Assembly: GCA_027293795.1 (NCBI GenBank)
Contig: JAPYLE010000007.1
Span: 1-6,247 of the forward strand
From: Rickettsia endosymbiont of Ixodes persulcatus
Lineage (GTDB): Bacteria > Pseudomonadota > Alphaproteobacteria > Rickettsiales > Rickettsiaceae
DNA: 6,247 bases
Direction of reading: 5' to 3'
The notes under the pieces: generated by a model
Seen by the model: the letters and a program-made list of their open reading frames with translations, nothing else
The model's database searches: none
What the model was told of the DNA's origin: nothing
Position numbers and translations under genes: made by a program
Shown: positions 1 to 5,967 of the stretch, one piece after another
Layout of the letters: every line of letters starts with the position of its first letter
How positions within the stretch are numbered: the first letter of the stretch is position 1

Positions 1-1421
1 CAGAAGGCGGTAATGTCGGTGTATCACAGAGAGGTAGAGTTGAGTATGCTAAAAAAGGCGGACGCATAAATGCCGACTTTATTGATAATTCAGCAGGTGT
101 TGATTGCTCCGATCATGAAGTAAATATTAAAATTGCTTTAAGTAGTGCAGTAACCTCAGGAAAAATTACTTTAGAAGAACGTAATAAACTTCTAAACGAT
201 ATGACAAAGCAAGTTGAAGAGTTAGTATTGCTTGATAATTATAAGCAAACCGAAGCAATAACGATTATGCAACTATCTCCTACTTTAACCGTTAATATAC
301 TTAGTCAATTTATAGACATTTTAGAAGAAGAAAAAGTATTAGAACGGGAAAATGAATTCTTGCCTAGTGTAGAAGAATTGAATAGAAGAGCTATCAGCGG
401 TGAAGTATTAACTCGTCCTGAGCTTTGCGTACTGCTATCATATAGTAAAAGGTCGGCTTATCACGAGTTACTTAATTCTACTTTTTCCTATGATAAATAT
501 TTTGACGCATATCTTATAGATTATTTTCCGGAAATGATGCAAAAAAAGTTTCATAATGAAATTTTATCTCATCCTCTTAAACATGAGATTATTAAAACCG
601 TTACTATAAATAAAATAATTAATCAGCTTGGAGGGCCGCTTATTAGTATTGTAAAGCGTGAGATTGGGGCTCCTCTTTGTGATATAATAAGGTCATATAC
701 CATTATTTGTGAAATTTTTGATCTTGATGACATATGGGAAACAGTGAGCAATTTACCCGCTAATATTGATTACAATGTAAAAATTGATATGTTTACCGAA
801 ATAACAAAATTAATGCGTCGGGGTATTTCTTGGTTTATTAAAAATTTAAAACACCCTATTAATATTAGCGAAACTATAGAAGAGTTTAGAGTTCCTGCAC
901 AAAACTTAAGAAAAACGGTAGGTACTTTATTAGTCGGAGAAACTAAAATAAGATTTGAAGAAAAATTAAATTATTATACAACTAGCGGAGTAGGGGAATT
1001 ATTTGCTGCTATTATCGCTACATTTGACAATTTAATTTCAGTATTTGACACTATATACATAACAAAACAGACTTCAGGAAATAATAAAGAGATAGCAGAA
1101 GCCTATTTTGCGATAAGCGATATGTTTAGTCTTGATTGGTTACGTAAAGCTTGTGATAGGCAGTTGAACGATTCATTTTGGCGTCGTCTTGGAATTCAAT
1201 CGCTAAAAGATGATTTATATGACAAACAACGTAGATTATTAATAAAAATAATTAATAAATCTAAAACAACTATTGATTTAGATTTATGGATTGATAATAA
1301 TAATTTAGTTAGAAATTTTCTTGATTTTATTAAAGAAATTAAATCTCAAGAAACTATAGACTTAAATATAATTATTTTAGCAAATAAGAAATTTGAAATA
1401 TTCTTACAAAAACTTGAGTAA
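1..1421 (+). CDS. NAD-specific glutamate dehydrogenase, 180 kDa class, C-terminal part (5' end outside window)
   Basis: Oxidatively deaminates glutamate to 2-oxoglutarate with NAD, in the cytoplasm; in Rickettsia, which depends on host glutamate, this feeds carbon into the TCA cycle (family knowledge). The frame is open from the first base, with the first complete codon at 3, so the Met at 201 is internal. About 472 residues are visible. The first 45 include the conserved stretch GGRINADFIDNSAGVDCSDH followed by EVNIKI, typical of the large GDH family of about 1,600 residues. The rest is the long helical C-terminal region of that class, with segments such as ISWFIKNL and DLWIDNNN. It ends with TAA 3 nt before the next gene, which suggests an operon. 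No frameshift is seen. The family assignment is strong; no gene symbol is given because naming differs between species. Confidence 0.9.
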   Translation, partial: EGGNVGVSQRGRVEYAKKGGRINADFIDNSAGVDCSDHEVNIKIALSSAVTSGKITLEERNKLLNDMTKQVEELVLLDNYKQTEAITIMQLSPTLTVNILSQFIDILEEEKVLERENEFLPSVEELNRRAISGEVLTRPELCVLLSYSKRSAYHELLNSTFSYDKYFDAYLIDYFPEMMQKKFHNEILSHPLKHEIIKTVTINKIINQLGGPLISIVKREIGAPLCDIIRSYTIICEIFDLDDIWETVSNLPANIDYNVKIDMFTEITKLMRRGISWFIKNLKHPINISETIEEFRVPAQNLRKTVGTLLVGETKIRFEEKLNYYTTSGVGELFAAIIATFDNLISVFDTIYITKQTSGNNKEIAEAYFAISDMFSLDWLRKACDRQLNDSFWRRLGIQSLKDDLYDKQRRLLIKIINKSKTTIDLDLWIDNNNLVRNFLDFIKEIKSQETIDLNIIILANKKFEIFLQKLE

Positions 1422-1424
1422 ATT

Positions 1425-1781
1425 ATGTCGTCAATGCTTAAGCAAATTAGGTTAGATTCAGGTAAAACTTTAAATCAGGTATCTAGTGATTTAAAAATTA
1501 GAAAAAAATATCTAGTAGCTTTAGAAGAGGGTGATTTTGACATTTTACCGGGAGAAGTATACGTAAGAGGTTACTTAAAATTATACTTAGATTATCTTAA
1601 TGTAAAAGATCGAAATGCAGAGCAGATAGAAGCTACTAAACAGAACGAGACAGAAAAATTATTAAATAATAAAAGAGCTACGGCATTAATAAATTATAAA
1701 CGTAAAAAACAATTAGTAGTTATATCTATTATAATGTTATCGATTATTATTGTAAGTCATCCATTCATAATTAATGCTTAG
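1425..1781 (+). CDS. Short RodZ-like helix-turn-helix protein with one C-terminal membrane segment
   Basis: A 118-residue protein. Residues 4-62 match the HTH_25 domain of RodZ-type proteins: LKQIRLDSGKTLNQVS, then LKIRKKYLVALEEGDF, then LPGEVYVRGYLKLY. In RodZ this fold binds MreB at the inner face of the membrane rather than DNA (family knowledge). A basic stretch KRKKQ precedes a hydrophobic segment at about 96-113, so the protein is probably a bitopic inner-membrane protein with its N-terminus in the cytoplasm. It stops about five residues after the membrane segment and lacks the periplasmic beta domain of full RodZ, which is usually about 300 residues. It starts 3 nt after the glutamate dehydrogenase stop and has no clear Shine-Dalgarno, so translational coupling is likely. 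Whether it is a true cell-shape protein or only shares the domain cannot be told here. Confidence 0.8.
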   Translation: MSSMLKQIRLDSGKTLNQVSSDLKIRKKYLVALEEGDFDILPGEVYVRGYLKLYLDYLNVKDRNAEQIEATKQNETEKLLNNKRATALINYKRKKQLVVISIIMLSIIIVSHPFIINA

Positions 1782-1787
1782 ACAAAA

Positions 1788-2114
1788 ATGGATAATAAAA
1801 TGTTAGACCGCTTACATGACGAAGCTAATAAAGAAGAATTTGAAGGAGACAAGGAAAGCACAGCACCGTAGCGTACAAAAAAGTACTTGAGGAAGAGTAT
1901 CAGCTCGACGTACAAATTACCTTTAGAAGCAAGTTATGTAAGCGGTCTAAAGAAATTAATGAAAGAAGTGGAGTATAAACTCGATGATTTATTGAGTATG
2001 CTTGTAAATAATCAAAACGAAAATAAAGAATTAAAAGATAATTATATAAAAATGCTAGATCAAATTAATATTTATATTAATGAACTTGAAGAAATAAAAA
2101 AACAGCAAAAATAA
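1788..2114 (+). pseudogene. Small coiled-coil gene upstream of zapA (ZauP-like), interrupted by an RPE1 insertion with a stop
   Basis: An ATG at 1788 opens MDNKM, and the same frame resumes at about 1951 as KKLMKEVEYKLDDLLSMLVN and a Lys/Glu/Asn-rich coiled coil ending in EEIKKQQK. Between them lies an RPE1 element (1803-1950) whose reading frame contains TAG at 1869-1871, so the upstream part codes for only 27 residues. Without the element the protein would be about 60 residues. Alphaproteobacteria often have a small coiled-coil gene directly before zapA; in Caulobacter this is ZauP, which promotes ZapA action on FtsZ. The position and coiled coil suggest the same role here, but that is inference. 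The downstream part could still be made from an ATG at 1959 (51 residues) or a TTG at 1887 that lies inside the repeat. It ends 2 nt before zapA. I call it a pseudogene with the reservation that a restarted product may work. Confidence 0.6.
1803..1950 (+). repeat. Rickettsia palindromic element, RPE1 family, inserted in frame
   Basis: The ends are a perfect 15-bp inverted repeat, ttagaccgcttacat at 1803-1817 and its reverse complement at 1936-1950, giving an element of about 148 bp. Its translation in the host-gene frame contains EEFEGD and STYKLPLEASYVS, which match the peptide RPE1 elements add to Rickettsia proteins. The central part is out of frame: RPE1 normally reads on as AYKKV, which here is coded by gcg tac aaa aaa gta from 1871, a different frame from both flanks. 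Apparent extra bases just before 1871, offset again near 1904, create the TAG at 1869. The copy therefore looks degenerated by two roughly compensating indels. Confidence 0.85.
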
Positions 2115-2116
2115 TT

Positions 2117-2434
2117 ATGTCAATTGTTACGGTAACATTAAATAACAAGAGTTTTCAATTATATTGTAATAATGGAGATGAGGAAAAATTACTATCTTTA
2201 GCGAATAAATTGAATGATAAAATAACTGAAATTAAACTTGTTAATCCTACAGCCTCCTTTGAGCTATTATTAGTTATGGCATCCCTTAATGCTCAAGCTG
2301 AAATAGCAAGCATAACAGAAAAGTTTGAAAAAAACGGTTTTCAAAAAAATCATCCCGATGAAGAAAAATTCGCAGAAACCTTAACTACTATAGCAGGTTA
2401 TCTAGAAAACCTTGCACGTAAAATGGGAAAGTGA
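2117..2434 (+). CDS. zapA: Cell division protein ZapA
   Basis: A 105-residue protein, close to the 109 of E. coli ZapA. ZapA is a cytoplasmic FtsZ-associated protein that cross-links FtsZ filaments and stabilises the Z ring. The N-terminal part VTVTLNNKSFQLYCNNGDEE followed by KLLSLANKLNDKI is the family's beta-hairpin and first helix pattern, with a hydrophobic strand, a short-chain acidic turn and then LA..LN. The C-terminal half (about 50-105) is a long helix with heptad-like hydrophobics that would form the dimeric coiled coil. The ATG lies 2 nt after the stop of the coiled-coil gene before it, so the two were built to be translated together. The candidate 6S RNA starts within about 10 nt of the stop codon, supporting the zapA call by synteny. 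Confidence 0.88.
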   Translation: MSIVTVTLNNKSFQLYCNNGDEEKLLSLANKLNDKITEIKLVNPTASFELLLVMASLNAQAEIASITEKFEKNGFQKNHPDEEKFAETLTTIAGYLENLARKMGK

Positions 2435-2439
2435 TATAT

Positions 2440-2600
2440 TAGCACTTGGCTGCTTGGTTCGTGAGCTTAATATCAACCTAGGACTACCACTAACTTTTAG
2501 GATATCGTCCCTGTCTAATACTCATTTAAGTTTAGACATATGAAGTCCACCTTTACATAAAGGTCTTTGAAGGATTTTAAGTAACGGCCAAAGCGGTCAT
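2440..2600 (+). ncRNA. ssrS: Candidate 6S RNA
   Basis: 6S RNA mimics an open promoter and sequesters the housekeeping sigma factor-RNA polymerase holoenzyme; ssrS directly follows zapA in many proteobacteria. Here a non-coding stretch of about 160 nt, the usual 6S length, begins just after zapA. The ends can form a closing stem: gctgcttgg near 2449-2457 pairs with ccaaagcggt at about 2588-2597, with G-U pairs and one bulged A. An apical hairpin with a 6-7 bp stem forms at 2549-2564 (acctttacataaaggt). The 5' motif ggttcgtgagc resembles the ttcgtga element of alphaproteobacterial 6S RNAs. Exact ends are estimated. The call rests on position, length and folding; no covariance search was run. 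Confidence 0.7.
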
Positions 2601-2749
2601 GTATATTCGTTTAATTTGAAAAGTTAGCTACGTTGTCTCTTCTGATAATCCTCACACTAGTATGTACGCTGCGGTTATCAGCTTCAAGGCGTCTTGCTTT
2701 TTTCCAAATTAAACTTCGTCTACCTACTTTTCGTTTACTCACAGTATAC
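2601..2749. repeat. Palindromic element between the 6S candidate and the transporter gene
   Basis: Inverted arms include an exact 10-bp pair, gtttaatttg at 2609-2618 and caaattaaac at 2705-2714, extended imperfectly outwards. The ends carry gtatat (2601) and agtatac (2743-2749). Inside is a nested stem, ctgataa at 2642-2648 with ttatcag at 2675-2681. The motif ttgaaaagttagctacgt at 2616-2633 recurs with small changes at 5074-5091, where another element fragment lies, so this is a dispersed family of Rickettsia palindromic elements. I do not assign the family number. The right boundary is uncertain (2714 to 2749). The element supplies an in-frame extension upstream of the transporter ATG, which should not be read as part of that protein. 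Confidence 0.72.
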
Positions 2750-2756
2750 CTTTAAA

Positions 2757-4004
2757 ATGAAACAAACAAAATCAAGCAATAAAGTTCTCGGTGCTTTTTT
2801 AGGCACTATCATTGAGTATTACGACTATAGTTTATATGGTTTCTCAGCGGCAATTATTGCCGACAAATTTTTTTCAGCCGGTACTGCTCCATTAACAAAG
2901 CTTGTAAATGTTTTTGCCGTTTATGCGGCGGCATATTTATCAAAGCCTATCGGGGCTTATATTTTTGGATGCATAGGGGATATATACGGTCGAAAGAGAG
3001 CATTAAGTTTTACGATTATCGGCATTGTAATTCCTACCTTAATAATCGGTTTATTGCCTGATTATTCTTCGATAGGAGTTTGGAGTACAATAATTTTAGT
3101 TTTATGTCGCTTCATGCAAGGTATTTTTATTGGAGGGGAGTATGACGGTGCAGCAATTTATGTTATGGAACATTTAGGGGCAAAATACCGATTTACTGTT
3201 TCAGCTATAACTAGATGTACGGGGGTGATGGGTTTATTGTGTGGGATTGGTGCAACTAATTTCTTTAATTCTCATATTTTTCCGGAGTGGGGTTGGCGTA
3301 TTCCGTTTTTGTTAAGTTTACCGCTTGCATTAACAACTATTTATTATCGTCAGAAATTTGATGAAACACCGGAATTTAAAGAAGCAGATGATAGCCAAGA
3401 TTCTATTGAAAAACTTAACTTCATAATTAAAAAGCAATGGAAATATATTTTATTGCTTATATTCTTAGCCGGAGGTTTTGGAGCAACATATCAAATTGCA
3501 ATCATTTTTATGAAGCAATATTTACCGATCGTACTGCCTTCAGTCGGTATTATTATGAGTTCTTTTTCAGTCTTAATAGTAATATGCTTTGCTATTTGCA
3601 TGCCGATTGCCGGCTTTATTGCCGACCGCTTAGGAGTTAATTCAGTATTAAAAACCGCATTTATATGTACTATTACAGCAAGTGTATTTTTTGTGATAGC
3701 GGTAAAATATCAAATGACTAATTTAGGGCTTGCAGCTAGTTTAATGTTAGCTGCATCGGTCGCCCCTTTTAACGCTCTTGCTCATAGTATAGTTATTAAG
3801 TCTTTTGTAGTTAAAGAACGTTACCGTGTTATAAGTTTAGGACATAATATCGGCTCAATGTTAATGTCCGGTACTGCTAATTATATTTGTGCAAAGGTAA
3901 TAAAATCATTTGATTTTAACCTATTCCCGATTTTATATCTTTGCATGTTTGCTGTACTTGCTTATTCTATGACTATGTTGTTTAGTAAAAATACCGGAGA
4001 ATAA
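2757..4004 (+). CDS. Major facilitator transporter, ProP-like metabolite:H+ symporter family
   Basis: A 415-residue inner-membrane protein with about twelve hydrophobic segments, the normal length for the metabolite:H+ symporter family, which includes the proline/betaine transporter ProP. The start region IIEYYDYSLYGF matches the E-[WY]-[FY]-D-[FY]-x-x-Y-G pattern at the end of helix 1. Motif A is GCIGDIYGRKRA at about 71-82, and RFMQGIFIGGEYDGA at about 118-132 is the family signature after helix 4. A second, weaker motif A-like site, GFIADRLG, lies after helix 8. Rickettsia carry many ProP paralogues with unclear substrates, so an osmolyte or organic acid is possible but not shown. The ATG at 2757 was chosen over an in-frame TTG at 2694 because the extra 21 codons fall in a palindromic element and do not resemble the family. 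No good Shine-Dalgarno is seen. The gene appears intact. Confidence 0.88.
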   Translation: MKQTKSSNKVLGAFLGTIIEYYDYSLYGFSAAIIADKFFSAGTAPLTKLVNVFAVYAAAYLSKPIGAYIFGCIGDIYGRKRALSFTIIGIVIPTLIIGLLPDYSSIGVWSTIILVLCRFMQGIFIGGEYDGAAIYVMEHLGAKYRFTVSAITRCTGVMGLLCGIGATNFFNSHIFPEWGWRIPFLLSLPLALTTIYYRQKFDETPEFKEADDSQDSIEKLNFIIKKQWKYILLLIFLAGGFGATYQIAIIFMKQYLPIVLPSVGIIMSSFSVLIVICFAICMPIAGFIADRLGVNSVLKTAFICTITASVFFVIAVKYQMTNLGLAASLMLAASVAPFNALAHSIVIKSFVVKERYRVISLGHNIGSMLMSGTANYICAKVIKSFDFNLFPILYLCMFAVLAYSMTMLFSKNTGE

Positions 4005-4010
4005 TATAAA

Positions 4011-4175
4011 ATGGAAGACAATGTAATTGATGAGACGCATAAGATTTTTACCAAAAATCAAATTGATAAAAATATTTCTATAGTAGATGATTTTTTTTCT
4101 AAAAGACGTCAAGAATATTTAATTGAAGAAGAAAGAAAATACATACCTGCTATAATTACTACAGGCGTTTTATAG
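4011..4175 (+). CDS. Small hypothetical protein, 54 residues
   Basis: An ATG 6 nt after the transporter stop opens a charged ORF beginning MEDNVIDETHKIFTKNQIDK and ending AIITTGVL. A purine-rich ggaga at the very end of the transporter gene could serve as a distant Shine-Dalgarno (about 11 nt). The middle (residues 25-45) is rich in Asp, Glu, Arg and Lys and likely helical; there is no signal peptide or membrane segment. I do not recognise the family. Tight spacing to the transporter suggests co-transcription. The stop sits 1 nt from the stop of the decayed minus-strand hydrolase gene, so the reading frame could also be the front of a longer ancestral gene cut at this junction. Confidence 0.5.
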   Translation: MEDNVIDETHKIFTKNQIDKNISIVDDFFSKRRQEYLIEEERKYIPAIITTGVL

Positions 4176-4176
4176 A

Positions 4177-5060
4177 TTATAAATCGTTTTTATCAAATAG
4201 AAAAAACTCACCTATTTCAGGAATAATAAACTTATTTTCATCGATATTATGCTTTTTCATAGCTTGCCGGAGTTCCAAAGGAGCCACGTTAAAGGCTTCA
4301 TCAGCTAATTGAAAGACATCAAAATGACTAGCTGTAGAGTATTGAGAGCCTAAGTCTAAATGAGTAAATACTGCTTCTTCAGGATTCATATGCACCGGCT
4401 TCATAAACCATCTTGGTTCATAAGCCCCTATTGGACTAAGGCTTATTAAAATATTATATTTTTTTCCGATCTCTTTAAAAAGAGTACCGTTATAACCCGA
4501 ATCACCTATAAAACAAATATCTCCTATCTTAGTTTTAATGATAAAAGTTCCCCATAATGCTTTATTTTTATCAAATATTCCTCTAGCTGACCAATGCTGT
4601 GTCGGTTCTAAACAAATATTTTGTTCTTTATAGCAAACTGATCCCCCCTTTGTGCTTCGTTGTTCGTCGTCTCGCCTATTAGTATATAGGCTTTGCTCCT
4701 CACGCTTGTCACAAAATGGGGCTGAGTTTACTTTATATGATTCTCCACCACCCTAAGGTAACAATTTCTGCATCAGTAATATGTTTTTTGATTATTACGT
4801 CATTCATTAGCGGTGTAATAATCTTAGGATTATCTCGTACCCATAGATCTTTAATTGTTTTAATATCTAAATGGTCATACTGATTATGACTTATTAATAT
4901 AATATCTATTTTAGGTAAATCAATTAATACCTGGTTTTACCACTCTCTTTGGTCCTGCAAAAGTAAAAGGACTAACTCGTTCTGACCATACCGGATCAGT
5001 TAGGATATTTAAACCTTCTATTTGAATTAAAAATGTTACATGCCCCACATAACTTATTCG
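4177..5060 (-). pseudogene. NAPE-PLD-like metallo-beta-lactamase-fold hydrolase, decayed
   Basis: Three blocks in three frames rebuild one protein of the zinc-dependent hydrolase family that includes N-acyl-phosphatidylethanolamine phospholipase D and UlaG-like enzymes. Block 1 (5060-4923) gives EGLNILTDPVWSERVSPFTF then AGPKRVVKPG. Block 2 (4921-4745) gives LPKIDIILISHNQYDHLD and ends EIVTLGWW. Block 3 (4743-4177) gives ESYKVN, EPTQHWSARG, IGDICFIGDSGYNG, LSPIGAYEPRWFMKPVHMNP and a complete C-terminus, ending at a TAA at 4177. Shifts occur at about 4922 and at 4744 (one extra base). The zinc motif HxHxDH reads HNQYDH (4888-4871), so a metal ligand is lost as well. The N-terminal domain before the glycine-histidine motif (here YVGHVTF) is missing; the gene is cut by a palindromic-element fragment at 5060. 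A palindromic insertion adds about 28 residues in block 3. The Met at 4404 is internal, so the 75-residue ORF there is only the tail. Confidence 0.87.
4640..4727. repeat. Palindromic element inserted in frame in the hydrolase pseudogene
   Basis: The outer arms are cccccctttgtg at 4643-4654 and cacaaaatgggg at 4710-4721, a near-perfect inverted pair. An inner stem gcctat (4674-4679) with ataggc (4686-4691) has a 6-nt loop. Read on the minus strand it adds APFCDKREEQSLYTNRRDDE and a few more residues between two stretches that are otherwise contiguous in the hydrolase family, without breaking the frame. In-frame peptide-adding insertion is the hallmark of Rickettsia palindromic elements. The exact ends are estimated to within a few bases. 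The family number is not assigned. Confidence 0.7.
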
Positions 5061-5100
5061 TATACTCGATGAACTTGAAAAATTGGCTACGTCATCTTTG
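5060..5100. repeat. Fragment of a palindromic element that truncates the hydrolase pseudogene
   Basis: Starting at gtatac (5060-5065), the sequence gaacttgaaaaattggctac (5070-5089) followed by gtcatct matches the left part of the element at 2601-2749 (ttgaaaagttagctacgttg and tct there) with few differences. The matching right arm is not found downstream, so only about one end is recognisable. It joins directly to the codons just before the hydrolase YVGH motif, which makes it the likely site where the gene lost its N-terminal part. Confidence 0.6.
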
Positions 5101-5433
5101 TAAGTCCTCGGATGTAATATATAGCTAGACCATAGGAAATAGGTACAGTTATTACACAGTAGGGATAGGGATATAAAAATACTTTTTCAACAATCCGGCT
5201 TGACTTCTACACCTCATTAAAGCAATGACTCATTCCAAATACTGGTTCTTTACTTGTATTATAAGCATTGTGAAAACTTGAGTATTTATCCATACTGATG
5301 TTTTATTTGTACAATTAGCACAAAATCTAACTTTTGCCCCATACACAGGACTTTTCGTACCTTTGTTGAAAAATACCTAAAATTAGTTACTTGCTTTAAA
5401 TCAATTATATTATAGACTCTAAATGCTCAAGGT
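5101..5433 (-). other. Non-coding stretch with a two-frame remnant of a possible small cysteine-containing protein
   Basis: No intact gene is visible here. On the minus strand, 5376-5230 is open without a good start and gives GTKSPVYGAKVRFCANCTNK then TSVWIN. An overlapping frame, 5293-5207, begins at an ATG and gives FHNAYNTSKEPVFGMSHCFN before a TAG. Joined by one frameshift near 5281 they would form a small protein with a C-x2-C pair and a later Cys, a pattern seen in zinc ribbons, but I do not recognise a family. The frame after the TAG also stays open for about 39 codons, toward 5089. This may be a decayed gene, part of a longer dispersed repeat, or chance. It lies between the truncated hydrolase and the 162-residue gene. 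Confidence 0.3.
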
Positions 5434-5922
5434 CTAGGTCACGTCTACCACAACAGTATCTCCCATAACACTAATTGATGCAGCATGATTCGCATGATCT
5501 CCTGAGCCCATTATACCACGTTCACTATGTTGGATGCTTGAATAAATAGCATCCCCAATATAGGTGGAAGCAACTACCCCCACAGCAGCAGCAGGATTAA
5601 GTACGGCAGCTCCCAATATAGTAGCAGGTATATAATCTATAAACTGTTCTTTTCTAACGGCTGCAACGCCTTGATCAATTCGACAAGATATTTTTGTACG
5701 ATCATCAAATATTAAATCAAGTGTATATAAATTTGCAGTAGCATAAGTATTAATATCTTCAGGCATTATTAATTCTCTAGATGGTTTAATAACTTTATTA
5801 TTAAAATTGTGATCTGGTCTATTCTTGCTACCCCAATCATAATTATCAATATTACGCACTGCTGTAGTTATATTACTTGTAGTATTATTCTTTACTTTTA
5901 GATACGTTGTTTTTGATGGCAT
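5434..5922 (-). CDS. Hypothetical protein, 162 residues, with hydrophobic alanine-rich segment
   Basis: I do not recognise this protein. Residues 1-85 alternate polar and hydrophobic positions, as in TYLKVKNNTTSNITTAVRNI and NLYTLDLIFDDRTKISCRID, which suggests a beta-sandwich type fold. Residues 97-123 (YIPATILGAAVLNPAAAVGV and on) form a hydrophobic, Ala/Gly-rich stretch that could be a membrane or membrane-inserting segment. The tail contains a Gly/His/Asn-rich turn (GSGDHANHAA) and a final strand VVVDV. There is no N-terminal signal peptide, so export would need another route. The ATG at 5922 is supported by a strong Shine-Dalgarno. The frame is intact while both neighbours are broken, which hints that it is either under selection or recently acquired. 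A secreted or membrane-active product is a possible reading of the shape only. Confidence 0.7.
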   Translation of the reverse strand: MPSKTTYLKVKNNTTSNITTAVRNIDNYDWGSKNRPDHNFNNKVIKPSRELIMPEDINTYATANLYTLDLIFDDRTKISCRIDQGVAAVRKEQFIDYIPATILGAAVLNPAAAVGVVASTYIGDAIYSSIQHSERGIMGSGDHANHAASISVMGDTVVVDVT

Positions 5923-5927
5923 AAAAA

Positions 5928-5935
5928 CTCTCCTT
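5928..5935 (-). promoter_or_regulatory. Strong Shine-Dalgarno site of the 162-residue gene
   Basis: On the minus strand aaggagag lies 7 nt (counted from aaggag) before the ATG at 5922-5920. It is the clearest ribosome binding site in the window; the plus-strand genes here have weak or no recognisable sites. It decides the start of this gene. Confidence 0.8.
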
Positions 5936-5967
5936 AGAAACTATGAAACAATCACTTAAATCTGTAT

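Noticed and set aside
1803..1950. CRISPR repeat or attachment site
   Set aside because: There is a single inverted pair with no spaced direct repeats, and the translated peptide matches RPE1.
2694..2756. N-terminal extension of the transporter from a TTG start
   Set aside because: The 21 extra codons lie in the palindromic element, and the family's own N-terminus starts after the ATG at 2757.
3437..3640. Plus-strand ORF of 67 codons
   Set aside because: It lies wholly inside the transporter gene in another frame, and its translation has no family-like features.
4177..4404. Separate 75-residue gene on the minus strand
   Set aside because: The frame continues upstream without a stop into clear hydrolase-family sequence; the Met is internal (in WFMKPVHMNP), so this is only the tail of the pseudogene.
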